DNA from: UBA6168 sp041741095
GTDB taxonomy: Bacteria > Bacteroidota > Bacteroidia > Chitinophagales > Saprospiraceae
Assembly: GCA_041741095.1 (NCBI GenBank)
Contig: JBGSKQ010000058.1
Span: 1 to 64,000, forward strand
DNA length: 64,000 nucleotides
Direction: 5' to 3'
Positions 9,942-19,351 of the stretch are shown here, piece by piece (the first letter of the stretch is position 1; each line of letters opens with the position of its first letter). The notes under the pieces are model-generated. The model had not been told where the DNA came from, did no database searches, and saw only the letters and a list, made by a program, of their open reading frames with translations. The position numbers and the translations under genes are program-made.

Positions 9942-11356
9942 TTTGAATTTTTCTTGAATAAAAAATAAAAAGGTGCGCCGAGTGCTATCAGTGCCAGACC
10001 CATGCCCGCTTCACGGGGTCGTTCTATCAAAGTGTTGATTATCAGTCCAGCACAAAACAGCAAGAACAGGATTGGCACTACCGGGTAACCGATAGTTTTA
10101 TAGCTCCGGTAGGCGTTGGGCATTTTTTTCCTCAAAACAAAAACGCCATAAACCACCAGTCCATAAAATATGAACTGGGAGAACACCATCATATCCGTCA
10201 ATTGGTCAAAAGTGCCAGAAAATACAAGCACACAGGCCCAACTGGCAAACATGACCAGGGCCTTGGACGGGGTGTGGAATTGCGGGTGGACATAAGCAGC
10301 ATTTTTAAAAAACAGCCCTTCTTTGGCCATTGCATAATATATCCTGGCGGCAGTCAAAATAGTGGCATTGGTGCAGCCCGCCGTGGTGATGATGATGAGC
10401 AGGGAAATGGCCAAAGCGCCGCCATTGCCCAAAAATTTGCGGATTACTTCTACCGCCGCCACCATGTTCTGGTTGTTTGACACGCCAATAATTTCATCTA
10501 TTGGCATGACAAAAAGATAGGTGGAATTGACCATCAAATAAATGGCCGTGATAATGAGGATGCCAAAAATGAGTATCCGGGGAATGTTGCGTTGTGGGTT
10601 TTTAATTTCATCGCCCACAAAGCCGATGTTCATCCAGCCCTCAAATGCCCAAAAGGCCGACAACATGGCGAGGAACATCAGCTTGAAAAAACCGCCGCTT
10701 TCTTGCAAAACTGGTGGCGGATAAGTGGATGCGTTGGTTCCCAGGTTGCCAAATGAGCCGCCGCTGAGGGACAATCCCATCAATATAATGAGCAAAAGGC
10801 TGATAACCACTACGACGGTGATGACGTTGCTCACCCTTCCACCTTGCTTTACCCCCCTGTAGTTGATGGCGGTAAAAAGGATAATCAGTGCAACGGCGGT
10901 GAGTTTTACCCCTAAGTTGGCAAAAGGGGTGAAAATGCCAAACAAGCTGTAGGATTCCCACAGCCCGCCCAATTGTGGCAAGGGAAAAACCGAGTTGACA
11001 GATTGTGCGAATACGTAGGAAATGGAGGCAGTGGAAGCCGATTGGATGCAGGCAAAACTCGCCCACCCATAAAAATAGCCTGTCCGTTCGCCATAAATCT
11101 GCCGAAGATAGGTAAAGGGCCCGCCCGAAATCGGCATCAACATAGCAATTTCTGCCACCGTTAATACACCGAATAATGTGACCAAACCGGCCAAAGCCCA
11201 AGCAAGCAATACCAATTCAGGCGATTCGAGCGCCACGGACATGGGCGCTATTTTTTTATAAACGCCCGAACCAATAATAGAACTGATGATGAGGATGATG
11301 CCGGTGCCGAGGCCAAAATATTGCACCAATTTGGCGCTGCCAGGTTTGTTTTCCAT
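9938..11356 (-). CDS. APC-family amino acid permease
   Basis: 472 residues with about 12 hydrophobic segments. The family signature at the start is GLGTGIILIISSIIGSGVYKK, with its glycine-rich first helix, followed by PISGGPFTYLR. It is an inner-membrane amino-acid antiporter or symporter of the LAT/APC superfamily. The closest resemblance is to L-type permeases, but the substrate cannot be read. The 4-bp overlap with the downstream NlpC/P60 gene suggests a functional pair: wall-peptide cleavage in the envelope and uptake of the products. A gene for a helical protein of unknown function lies 83 bp upstream on the same strand. Confidence 0.85.
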   Translation of the reverse strand: MENKPGSAKLVQYFGLGTGIILIISSIIGSGVYKKIAPMSVALESPELVLLAWALAGLVTLFGVLTVAEIAMLMPISGGPFTYLRQIYGERTGYFYGWASFACIQSASTASISYVFAQSVNSVFPLPQLGGLWESYSLFGIFTPFANLGVKLTAVALIILFTAINYRGVKQGGRVSNVITVVVVISLLLIILMGLSLSGGSFGNLGTNASTYPPPVLQESGGFFKLMFLAMLSAFWAFEGWMNIGFVGDEIKNPQRNIPRILIFGILIITAIYLMVNSTYLFVMPIDEIIGVSNNQNMVAAVEVIRKFLGNGGALAISLLIIITTAGCTNATILTAARIYYAMAKEGLFFKNAAYVHPQFHTPSKALVMFASWACVLVFSGTFDQLTDMMVFSQFIFYGLVVYGVFVLRKKMPNAYRSYKTIGYPVVPILFLLFCAGLIINTLIERPREAGMGLALIALGAPFYFLFKKNSK

Positions 11357-11439
11357 GTGAAAGGCTGTTGGTTATGTGGCCGAAAGATGTGGAAGTTTTG
11401 GCAGATTTTGTGGCCAAGAATAAGAATAGTTGAGTAACA

Positions 11440-12141
11440 CTATTCTGCCTGGGCCATAGTCGCTTTCCTTGCTTTTTTCTGCTCGTTGTTGCTTTCATAG
11501 AGGCAGTAATTTTCATATTTGACAGCATCCCGGTTGTTCCAAATGTCTTTGCCAACGTTGCAGAGCACGACCAGTTCGTCATAGATCTCGTTGCCATGTT
11601 CTATGCGCCTTTCCACGCCAATATCCCTATCGGCCACTTTGTCCTGCTGTAAGTTTACAGCATTTTCAAACTCTTGCGAAGCTTCGGAAATCCTGCCCAA
11701 TATTTGCTCGTTTACACCCACTTCTGCCAAAAAATCTATCTGCTGGCGGGCCACCCGTATGACCCGCCTGGCACAAAAAAGCAATTGGGCATCGGTCATG
11801 TCGCCCAATTTGTTTGCTCCAAACTTGCGGTAGCGCCCGGTTTTCACATTGTATTTGATGGCTACCCTGGTCATCAGGCTTTTGATGGCAGACTTTAGGT
11901 TGTCGCCAGCCTTGTATTTTTTTTCAGTCAAAATCATTTGGTCGCCCAACAGTTCGTCATCGTCTGCCAGGTTTTTGAAGCGTTCGCAGAGGGCATTGAA
12001 TTTTTTGAGGCGCTCCAGGTCATAGCCGTATTGCTCGAACAAGGCAATGTCACGGTGGGCGTAGCGGATGCTGTCAATGCAGGTCTTGTAGAGGTCTGCG
12101 TCGGGGAAATTGTGCTTTCGCTGCGTGGCTTGCTTTTTCAT
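11440..12141 (-). CDS. Helical protein of unknown function
   Basis: A 233-residue, highly charged, almost entirely alpha-helical protein without a signal peptide. I do not recognise a named family. Residues in the middle (KLGDMTDAQLLFCARRVIRV onward) align without gaps over about 50 residues to the protein at 43407-44171, with shared KLxxMxDxxLL, Ala, Leu and EF positions. The two may be distant paralogues. A strong Bacteroidota promoter lies just upstream. A hairpin (11424-11445) overlaps the stop codon and may attenuate read-through into the permease gene. Function is unknown. Confidence 0.75.
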   Translation of the reverse strand: MKKQATQRKHNFPDADLYKTCIDSIRYAHRDIALFEQYGYDLERLKKFNALCERFKNLADDDELLGDQMILTEKKYKAGDNLKSAIKSLMTRVAIKYNVKTGRYRKFGANKLGDMTDAQLLFCARRVIRVARQQIDFLAEVGVNEQILGRISEASQEFENAVNLQQDKVADRDIGVERRIEHGNEIYDELVVLCNVGKDIWNNRDAVKYENYCLYESNNEQKKARKATMAQAE

Positions 12142-12158
12142 TGATTATCAATTTTTTA

Positions 12159-12189
12159 CAAAAATAGAAACTGCGTTTGTAAAAACAAA
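12159..12189 (-). promoter_or_regulatory. Predicted Bacteroidota promoter of the helical-protein gene
   Basis: On the minus strand TTTG (12186-12189), a 19-bp spacer and TATTTTTG (12159-12166) match the -33/-7 consensus TTTG/TAnnTTTG at normal spacing. The start codon at 12141 lies about 18 bp from the -7 box. Confidence 0.6.
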
Positions 12190-12349
12190 TTATGGCAACG
12201 AAAAACAATGTGATTTTTTATCTGGTATCTGATGTACTCAGACAAAATTTTCCGACTTGGTTTGAAACAAAAAATTAAAAAGAAGGATTGTTAAACGAAT
12301 CGCTGAATTTCTCCTGGAAAGGCTGAATAGGGTAGGGTATTAATGCTGA

Positions 12350-13540
12350 TTACGCAGCACGTTTGGCTTTTTCCCAAACGACGGACTGCCTTCCTGCCAT
12401 CAGTCGGAAAAATCCCCGGTACATGGCATAGTTCATCACACAGAAATAGTAGGGAACAAAAAAGGCTTTGATTTTGAGGTGCCTTGTTTCAAAAACATAA
12501 CCGAGCAAGGCAAAGAGGTAGAAGAGGATTTGGCAGCCCAGCATTAGCATGTAATATGATGGGCCGTTAAAGGCGAGAACAATATTCAGGAGAAAGATGA
12601 GTGGCAGGGCCAAAGGTGCGACCGTCCACCGCAACACCCTGTGTGAAATATATTGAAAGCTGAAAATGCCGTATTTGAAAATGTTGAGCAAGGATCGTAA
12701 ACGCCAAAATGCTTGCAAGCCCCCCGCAGCGATACGGATTTTGCGCTTGAGTTCTTCTTTGATGGAGGCACTTTGCGATTCGGCGGCGTAGGCCTGCGGT
12801 TCATACACAACGGTGTAGCCCTTAAGTACAATCCGCATGGTCATCACAAAATCCTCAATCAGGGTGTCCTGTTCCACATGTTCGTACAATTCGGTTCTGA
12901 TGGAAAACAACTCTCCCGCTGCGCCAACAACGGAATAAAGTGCTGAATCCCAAGTCTTTAGCTTTGATTCGTATTTCCAGTAAATGCCCTCGCCAGCGCC
13001 GGTTGCATCGCCGGTATCGCCCAGGGCAATGCGCTTTTCTCCAGCCACCCCGCCCACTTTGGGGTCGGCGTAATGCCTGACGATATACTTAATAGCTTCC
13101 TTATTTACAACGGTATTGGCATCGGTATAAATGGTGATGGGCGTTTTTACCAATGGCATGATGCGCTCGACGGCTGCTATTTTTCCTTTTCTTTCTGGCT
13201 GGTGCAACAATTTTACGGTAAAGCCTTCACCAGCATTGAAATTTTTAACCAGTTCTGGCGTCCGATCGTTGGAGCCATCGGTGACAAACCAATATTCGAT
13301 TTTGTCTTTTGGGTAGTCAAAGGCGAGGCAATTACGGATTTTGTCTTCTATCCAGTCTTCTTCGTTGTAAGCCGCCACAATGAAAGTGACCTTCGGCTGA
13401 AAAGTTGGATCGAAAACCTGCTTTTTGGGAGCAAAGGCTTGTTTCAATTTTAGCAACAGATACAGGAGAATGCCATAGCCAAGATATGCGTAAAAAACGA
13501 CGAAAATGGCGGCCCAAAAGAGGATGATCAGAAGAGTCAT
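12350..13540 (-). CDS. Membrane-associated family 2 glycosyltransferase
   Basis: 396 residues. An N-terminal membrane helix (TLLIILFWAAIFVVFYAYLG) precedes a cytoplasmic GT2 (GT-A fold) domain with FIVAAYNEE, the nucleotide-binding region FVTDGSNDRT and the DxD-like YTDANT. The putative catalytic LIEDF follows, and then three or more C-terminal membrane helices. It resembles processive inverting transferases of the hyaluronan/poly-GlcNAc/cellulose synthase group, but the lack of a clear QxxRW motif keeps the polymer open. The start is set at the ATG at 13540; a TTG nine codons upstream is less likely. The gene lies 71 bp downstream of ndh on the same strand. Confidence 0.8.
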   Translation of the reverse strand: MTLLIILFWAAIFVVFYAYLGYGILLYLLLKLKQAFAPKKQVFDPTFQPKVTFIVAAYNEEDWIEDKIRNCLAFDYPKDKIEYWFVTDGSNDRTPELVKNFNAGEGFTVKLLHQPERKGKIAAVERIMPLVKTPITIYTDANTVVNKEAIKYIVRHYADPKVGGVAGEKRIALGDTGDATGAGEGIYWKYESKLKTWDSALYSVVGAAGELFSIRTELYEHVEQDTLIEDFVMTMRIVLKGYTVVYEPQAYAAESQSASIKEELKRKIRIAAGGLQAFWRLRSLLNIFKYGIFSFQYISHRVLRWTVAPLALPLIFLLNIVLAFNGPSYYMLMLGCQILFYLFALLGYVFETRHLKIKAFFVPYYFCVMNYAMYRGFFRLMAGRQSVVWEKAKRAA

Positions 13541-13611
13541 TTTTGCGGAATAAGGATGTTTTATCAACTAAAGCCAAGGCAGTGCAAAAGGTAGTCCGAT
13601 TTTGAAAACAC

Positions 13612-14889
13612 TTAATTTTTTGTCCTTGGCTTGATGATCAAACGCAGCGATTGGTCGTAGGTGAAATAGTTCCAGACCCAATTGAGAAAAACAAAAACCT
13701 TGTTTTTAAAGCCAATCAACTGCAACAAATGTACGAATAGCCAAACCAGCCAGGCAAAAGCGCCCTGAAATTTCCAAAAGGGCAAATCTACCACGGCTTT
13801 TTTGCGGCCAATGGTGGCCATCGTCCCAAGATCCTTGTAATGAAAGGGCAGGGGAGGGGCACCCTTTTTCAAACGGAGAAAATTTTGGGCAAGGTTGCCG
13901 GCCTGTTGTATGGCCACTTGGGCTACCTGCGGGTGGCCTTCGGGATAAGATTCCTCGACCATAAAAGCCAGGTCGCCCAAGGCGAAGATATTTTCAGTTC
14001 CAAATACTTTGTGCTGCCTGTCCACCAGCAGGCGGTTTCCTCTCAGAGAAGCTTCTGGTGGAAGGCCAGGCAAAGTATTGCCGATGATGCCCGCAGCCCA
14101 GATGACTTTTTTGGCCGCCAGTGTACTGCCGTCTTTCATTTGCAAGGTATTGCCATCGTAGCCGACCACCCTGGCATTGAGATGCACTTTTACCCCCAAT
14201 GAACCCAAGTATTTTAAGGCTGCTGCCGATGCTTCGTCCGACATGCCGGCCAGCAAAATTGGCCCCCCTTGCACCAAATGGATGTCAATTTCTTCGCTGT
14301 TGAGTTCGGGGTAATCCTTTGGCAAAACATTTTTGCGCATTTCCGCCAATGCGCCCGCCACTTCGACGCCTGTTGGGCCACCGCCCACGATTACTACGTC
14401 CAAAAAGGACTGTTTCTCAGATGCTTCGGAGGAAGTCAATGCGTTTTCAAAATCGTTGAAAAGTGAATTTCTCAAATAGAGTGCTTCCGAGACCGATTTC
14501 ATTGGAATCACGTTTTCGGAAAATTCCCGGTTGCCAAAATAGTTGGTATCGGCCCCGGTTGCCAATACCAGGTAGTCGTAGTTTAAAATGCCCATTTGCG
14601 TCACAACCCTATTCTTGTTGGGTTCTATTTCCAAAACTTCCGTCACACGGATATAAACGTCCTTAGATTTTTGGAACATCTTCCGCAGCGGATAAACGAT
14701 GGAACTGGGTTCCAGGCCTGCCGTGGCCACCTGGTAAAACAGCGGCTGGAATTGGTGGTAATTGTTTTTGTCCACCAACACCACCATGTAGCGTGACCTA
14801 CGAAGGCTTTTGGCAAGTTTCAGTCCGGCGAAGCCGCCGCCGATGATGACAATTCTTTTTTGCCCAGTTTCGGGCAGGTTGATTCGCAT
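13612..14889 (-). CDS. ndh: Type II NADH dehydrogenase (NDH-2)
   Basis: About 425 residues. This is a single-subunit, non-proton-pumping NADH:quinone oxidoreductase on the cytoplasmic face of the membrane. It has two Rossmann motifs: FAD-binding IVIIGGGFAGLKLAKSL near the start and NADH-binding VVIVGGGPTGVEVAGAL mid-protein. IFALGDLAF is the second FAD contact. The C-terminal amphipathic/hydrophobic stretch (LVWLFVHLLQLIGF and following) probably anchors it to the membrane. The ATG at 14889 (MRINLPETG) fits family length. A longer start at 14940 would fall inside the terminator of the upstream protease gene. It would pass electrons to menaquinone, consistent with mqnD in this window. Confidence 0.88.
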   Translation of the reverse strand: MRINLPETGQKRIVIIGGGFAGLKLAKSLRRSRYMVVLVDKNNYHQFQPLFYQVATAGLEPSSIVYPLRKMFQKSKDVYIRVTEVLEIEPNKNRVVTQMGILNYDYLVLATGADTNYFGNREFSENVIPMKSVSEALYLRNSLFNDFENALTSSEASEKQSFLDVVIVGGGPTGVEVAGALAEMRKNVLPKDYPELNSEEIDIHLVQGGPILLAGMSDEASAAALKYLGSLGVKVHLNARVVGYDGNTLQMKDGSTLAAKKVIWAAGIIGNTLPGLPPEASLRGNRLLVDRQHKVFGTENIFALGDLAFMVEESYPEGHPQVAQVAIQQAGNLAQNFLRLKKGAPPLPFHYKDLGTMATIGRKKAVVDLPFWKFQGAFAWLVWLFVHLLQLIGFKNKVFVFLNWVWNYFTYDQSLRLIIKPRTKN

Positions 14890-14913
14890 AGGTTTGGGTT
14901 GTAATGCAAGGGC

Positions 14914-14951
14914 AAATAAAAAGAGGTTTGAGGAGATCATCCCCAAACCTC
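14914..14951 (-). terminator. Terminator of the subtilisin-like protease gene
   Basis: An 8-bp stem (14923-14930 pairing with 14944-14951) lies 24 bp beyond the protease stop. On the minus strand it is followed by CTTTTTATTT. It sits between the protease gene and the ATG chosen for ndh. Confidence 0.6.
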
Positions 14952-14974
14952 ATATTTATATGGTGAATAAATGA

Positions 14975-17900
14975 TTATTCAACTACTATTTTCAAGACCT
15001 TGACTCCATTTTCGCCATTGATTTTGATAAAATAAAGCCCGGGAGGCAAGTTGCTTTCGGAGAATTCCCAGGAGCTTGTCCCAGACGTCGTGGTCAATTT
15101 TTTAGCTGTTAAAACTACGCCCCTCACATCCAACAGTTGTGCGCTGAGTTCTTCAATCTTGTTGTTGGTAATGATAAGGTTGAACAAGCCAAGGTTGGGA
15201 TTGGGATAAACCATTGCCTGGAGTTGTTGGCCAGGTTCGGTGACATTGGTAAAAGCAACTTCTACCTCAAAGGAAAATGCACTGACTCCGCAATCATTCG
15301 AAGCGCTCAATGTGACTTCGTAGCTTCCAGGCTCGGTATATGTATGGGTCGGGTTTGTGGCCGAAGAAGTAATGCCGTCCCCAAAATCCCATTCATAACT
15401 GCTGCCAAACTGCGATGTATTGGTAAAGCTGACCGATGCATCGTTGACAATGTAAGTGTAACCAGCCAAGGGGCTGGAGTTAACAGTGATTGCCATTTGT
15501 TCCGAACTCTCGCCAACACTGTTGGATACCGTCATTTCTACGTTGTAAGTGCCAGACTCGTTGAAGGTAACAGAAATTGGCCCTTGGTCCGAAGAGTTGC
15601 TCGGGCTTGCATTTTGGCCAAAATCCCAAGCATAGGAAAGGTTGGTGCCAGTAGAATTGCTGGTAAATGTCACAGTTTCCCCTTCACATATTTCGTTGTC
15701 GGTAGATATAAATGCAGCGACGGGGGCAACAACACTTGAGGAATTGATATTGATATTGTCAACATACAAGGAATTGCCATAGCCATTGATATTGATAAAT
15801 TTCAAAACAATAGCGGTTCCTGTATAGTCGGTCAAATCAATGCTTTCATTTCGCCAGTCATTGGGGCCTTCCGGCTCAAAAAAATCGGATAGGGCACCGA
15901 CCGTCGCAAGGGCTGGGCCAAATTTGTAATATAGCACACCTGTGAAGCTGGCTCCGCAATTTTCATAAATTTCTACCCTTAACCCATCCTGCCAGGTATC
16001 ATTGTAATATGCATAGGCAACGTCGAAGCTGAGGAAGGCTTCTGCCACTCCTTCCAAATTGATAGGAACGGTCAGTATTTCATCCTCTTCACCGCTTGTG
16101 CTATAATCATAATTGTTCACAAACAAAGCATTGGTAATATCTCCCTGGCTACCGATTACGTTGGCTTGTTCCCAGGAGTAAGCGCCGTCTGAATTGACAA
16201 TCGAATAATAGGCAGGAGGGAATATTGCCGATTCAAATCCTTCCGAATAGTCCAAAGGTTCACCCGTGCCAGGGTACAGGGCGATGTTCATGGTTTGTGA
16301 AACAGAATTATTGAATGCGACAGCGTCGTTGTCAATATTTGCGGAGGCCATCAGATTATAACTGCCATTTCCGGCAATTGTCAATCCCTGGCTAAAGGTA
16401 TAATCCAGGACATCTCCCGCTTCCATAGGGCCTGGGATGACTTCAACAACCGGTGGATTGCTACCGAATTGATAGGAAACAACAATATTCGATTGGGGCA
16501 ACAAGCCAGCGTTGAATAACTTCACTTTAACTGGTAATTCCGAAGATCCGCAACCTGAGATGCTGCCGGCGCTGGGCGATTCGATGGACAGAAGGCTCAT
16601 GTCATTGTCTTGGGCGCAATTCATTAGGCCGCCGTTATAATTGACAGCAATAGTTCTTTCGCTTTTTAGGCCATCGTCGCCCAAAGCCCTCACGGCAATC
16701 CAATGTTCTGCGGTGGGATCTTGGTTAATTGTCGGCACATTATAAGATGTGTTTGTAGTAGTGCCAATCGGCTCCATGTATTTGTCGCCAAGTAGGAAAA
16801 CCTCATAAATTGTATTTGCACTGGCACTCCCAAAATTCACTGGGTTCCAAATCACTTTCAGGAAATCGGGGCAGGCCTGTACCACATTGACACTATTGGG
16901 TTTTGGAGCAATGGAAAATGGCTCAACGCTTTGTCCACTATTTGAACCCCTTGTGACTTTGATGATGCCTTTTGCCGTGACTTGGTTGGGTGGCAAAAAA
17001 TCAAACATCCGCACAGTCCCATCAACAGTGCCGATGCTGTTGAATGTGCCTCCACCGTCGGCGGAATAAGCAATTTCAAATTGGCCAGCATCGCCTTCTG
17101 CATCCCAGTGAATGCGAATAGCTTCCCCTGGTGAAAAAGATTCGCCACCATAAGGGTGTGTCAAGGCAACTTCCATTGTCCTGTACTCCCAAATAACATA
17201 ATATTCATGGGTGCCAAAAGGCAGTTCAGTGGCCTGTACAAAGAGGTCGTAATTGCCTGCCTCAGGATTGTCAATGGTGATTTGCTCCATGTTGTTCAGG
17301 TCGTCAACTCCTTTTGTCGCATTAGTATTCAACAAACTTGGGTTAGGCGTAGGATCCAATATCCAGGGATAAAAAATATTGCCCGGCGTTTGAATCGAAG
17401 CATCCAGATTGTTGACCAATGCTTTGGTGGTAAAAACAGTTGCTTCTGGCTCGGCCCAATAAACCATGACTCGCAATTGCATCACATTATCCGGCACTGG
17501 AATAGAGTGGATTTTTGATTCACCCTGATCAATACTTTGTTTCAAATAGCGCTGCTCCTCCAGCACTTTGGCTGCCCGGTAGGCATTGACGTGGCCCCAA
17601 CCGAATTTGAAATCAGGGCCTGGGTTGCCAAGATCATTGGCGGTATTTAACAAACAAGCTTTGAGTAAGGCTGCAGGGGCCGTTTCACCCTGGTTTAAAT
17701 CACGATAGGCGTGGTGCAATTGAGCCATAACACCAGCAATTCCTGGCGAAGCAGCAGATGTTCCACCAAAATCTTGATAGGAATTGAATTCGTCGGTAGA
17801 AACTTGTGGGGTGCCGTAAGCAGCAATATCAGGCTTGATCCTCCCGTCGTGGGCAGGCCCACGGCTGCTGGATGAATTCAGAACGGCCTCAGCATTCAGG

Positions 17901-19072
17901 TTGGCGGTAGTAAGGCAGTTTTTAGCTTGTTTGTGGCCGCCAGTAATGTTGCCCCACTCGCTGCCTGCACCGTAGCCACAGTCTGAACCATTTGAGTTCC
18001 CTGCGGAAAATACGTGCATCAAGGTTGGGTTATTATAAAGTTGTTGATCTATCGTTTCTGTGATTTCCGTATAGCCATCGTTGCAGCCGTTGCTGTAGGA
18101 TGAGTTGGTGACTATCACATTATTGTTGAAAAAGAGATCCATAGTTTCATCCAAAAACTCCGGTTCATAATCCACAATGAACAGACCGGCAGCGGAGGCC
18201 ATGCCTTTTTGTTTTGGATCAAGGTTGGCGGCTCCGGCCATAATGCCCGCCACGCCGTCGCCATGTGTTCCAAATTGTGAAATTGTATTGGAGTTGTCTA
18301 TACGGCCTTGAAAATCAATGTGCGGCCCCACGATACCATCGTCCCGCACCAGCATATTCACACCTTCGCCGTTGTAATGTTTTCCAGTTCCAAATTCCGC
18401 ATCCAGTGCATTGGAGCGGTGCAGCGAGCGGCCAAGATGGTCATCGGGTACGCCGGGGGCGGGTATCAGCTCCACAAATGCCACATAGGGTAAAGAAGCC
18501 ACTTTGGCAATTTGATCAAGCGGAATGGCTACTTTCAGGAAGTTGTTGTAGCCGTTTTCCTGCAGCACTTTTATGCCGTCTGCTTCGCAATAGCGCAGGG
18601 CGGTTTCGTGCTTGAGGTCTTTATAAAACTTGAGCATGGCCAGCACCTTGTTCTTCTGCACGGCCCAATCGGGCAAGTCCATATTTTTCAGGGCCTCCGC
18701 CATTTTCATGTCCCTGGTGATAAGTTGGACTGAACGCACCTGCAATGCCTCAAGTTTGTCCAAATCAAAGCCTAGGGGAATGGAAGCTATGTAGGTTTTG
18801 TTGGGGATATATTCCAACAGTTGGATGCCTTGCTGCGTTATGGCGTTCAATTTAGCCTTATTGGGTATATCGTAAAATTGAACCATGCGGTAATAATGAT
18901 CCTCGATCATTTCCTCAGCACCAATGGTGGCTGTACTGGCGTAATCCTTTGTGTTTTCTGGAAAAAGGGTTTTGCCCGATCGGAGCAGGACTTGGTAATT
19001 GTTTTGAGCTTCAAGGTTCGCCGCAAAGCAGCAAAGTAGCATTAGAAAGACAGGGTTGAGTGTTTTTTTCAT
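14975..19072 (-). CDS. T9SS-secreted subtilisin-like serine protease with PKD domains
   Basis: A 1365-residue secreted S8 peptidase. After the signal peptide and a long propeptide-like region (to ~210), the catalytic triad is visible: Asp244/245 in VRDDG, His270 in GTHGDGVAG and Ser439 in GGTSAASPG. The likely oxyanion-hole Asn359 lies in FSAGNSNGSD. Downstream are beta-sandwich regions, a CARDB-like segment, a MAM/jelly-roll-like region and two PKD domains (YAWDFGQNASPS, YEWDFGDGITSS). The C-terminal type A T9SS sorting domain contains VYPNPNLGLF and a final LPPGLYFIKI...VLKIVVE pattern. It probably digests extracellular protein. A minus-strand terminator follows it. Confidence 0.87.
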   Translation of the reverse strand: MKKTLNPVFLMLLCCFAANLEAQNNYQVLLRSGKTLFPENTKDYASTATIGAEEMIEDHYYRMVQFYDIPNKAKLNAITQQGIQLLEYIPNKTYIASIPLGFDLDKLEALQVRSVQLITRDMKMAEALKNMDLPDWAVQKNKVLAMLKFYKDLKHETALRYCEADGIKVLQENGYNNFLKVAIPLDQIAKVASLPYVAFVELIPAPGVPDDHLGRSLHRSNALDAEFGTGKHYNGEGVNMLVRDDGIVGPHIDFQGRIDNSNTISQFGTHGDGVAGIMAGAANLDPKQKGMASAAGLFIVDYEPEFLDETMDLFFNNNVIVTNSSYSNGCNDGYTEITETIDQQLYNNPTLMHVFSAGNSNGSDCGYGAGSEWGNITGGHKQAKNCLTTANLNAEAVLNSSSSRGPAHDGRIKPDIAAYGTPQVSTDEFNSYQDFGGTSAASPGIAGVMAQLHHAYRDLNQGETAPAALLKACLLNTANDLGNPGPDFKFGWGHVNAYRAAKVLEEQRYLKQSIDQGESKIHSIPVPDNVMQLRVMVYWAEPEATVFTTKALVNNLDASIQTPGNIFYPWILDPTPNPSLLNTNATKGVDDLNNMEQITIDNPEAGNYDLFVQATELPFGTHEYYVIWEYRTMEVALTHPYGGESFSPGEAIRIHWDAEGDAGQFEIAYSADGGGTFNSIGTVDGTVRMFDFLPPNQVTAKGIIKVTRGSNSGQSVEPFSIAPKPNSVNVVQACPDFLKVIWNPVNFGSASANTIYEVFLLGDKYMEPIGTTTNTSYNVPTINQDPTAEHWIAVRALGDDGLKSERTIAVNYNGGLMNCAQDNDMSLLSIESPSAGSISGCGSSELPVKVKLFNAGLLPQSNIVVSYQFGSNPPVVEVIPGPMEAGDVLDYTFSQGLTIAGNGSYNLMASANIDNDAVAFNNSVSQTMNIALYPGTGEPLDYSEGFESAIFPPAYYSIVNSDGAYSWEQANVIGSQGDITNALFVNNYDYSTSGEEDEILTVPINLEGVAEAFLSFDVAYAYYNDTWQDGLRVEIYENCGASFTGVLYYKFGPALATVGALSDFFEPEGPNDWRNESIDLTDYTGTAIVLKFININGYGNSLYVDNININSSSVVAPVAAFISTDNEICEGETVTFTSNSTGTNLSYAWDFGQNASPSNSSDQGPISVTFNESGTYNVEMTVSNSVGESSEQMAITVNSSPLAGYTYIVNDASVSFTNTSQFGSSYEWDFGDGITSSATNPTHTYTEPGSYEVTLSASNDCGVSAFSFEVEVAFTNVTEPGQQLQAMVYPNPNLGLFNLIITNNKIEELSAQLLDVRGVVLTAKKLTTTSGTSSWEFSESNLPPGLYFIKINGENGVKVLKIVVE

Positions 19073-19135
19073 ATTGAAGGTTTATAATGTTTGCAAAAAA
19101 TGGCGGATAAGTAGCGAGGTAAGACCTGGGTGAAA

Positions 19136-19189
19136 GATGAACTATAAATAGCTTGTCCCGAATTTACTTCGGGAATGAACGATGAACTT
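19136..19189. repeat. 54-bp dispersed repeat, copy 1
   Basis: Identical over all 54 bp, and in the same orientation, to 42712-42765. The unit begins and ends with GATGAACT and contains an interrupted palindrome TCCCGAA...TTCGGGA. It lies in the gap between the subtilisin-like protease and beta-propeller genes. Nothing else was recognised in that gap (19073-19351). Confidence 0.9.
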
Positions 19190-19351
19190 CGCAAACCATT
19201 TTGTTATATCATTTGGTCTGATTTATTTTTTCGTTTTCACTGAATGGGAAATTGCAGGGAAGATACGCAATTCGGGAGGTAAAACTACGGACGCAATTTT
19301 TGATGGCAAAATAAAAGAATTAAAAAAATAGTAAATGGTGTCCGTTGCGCC

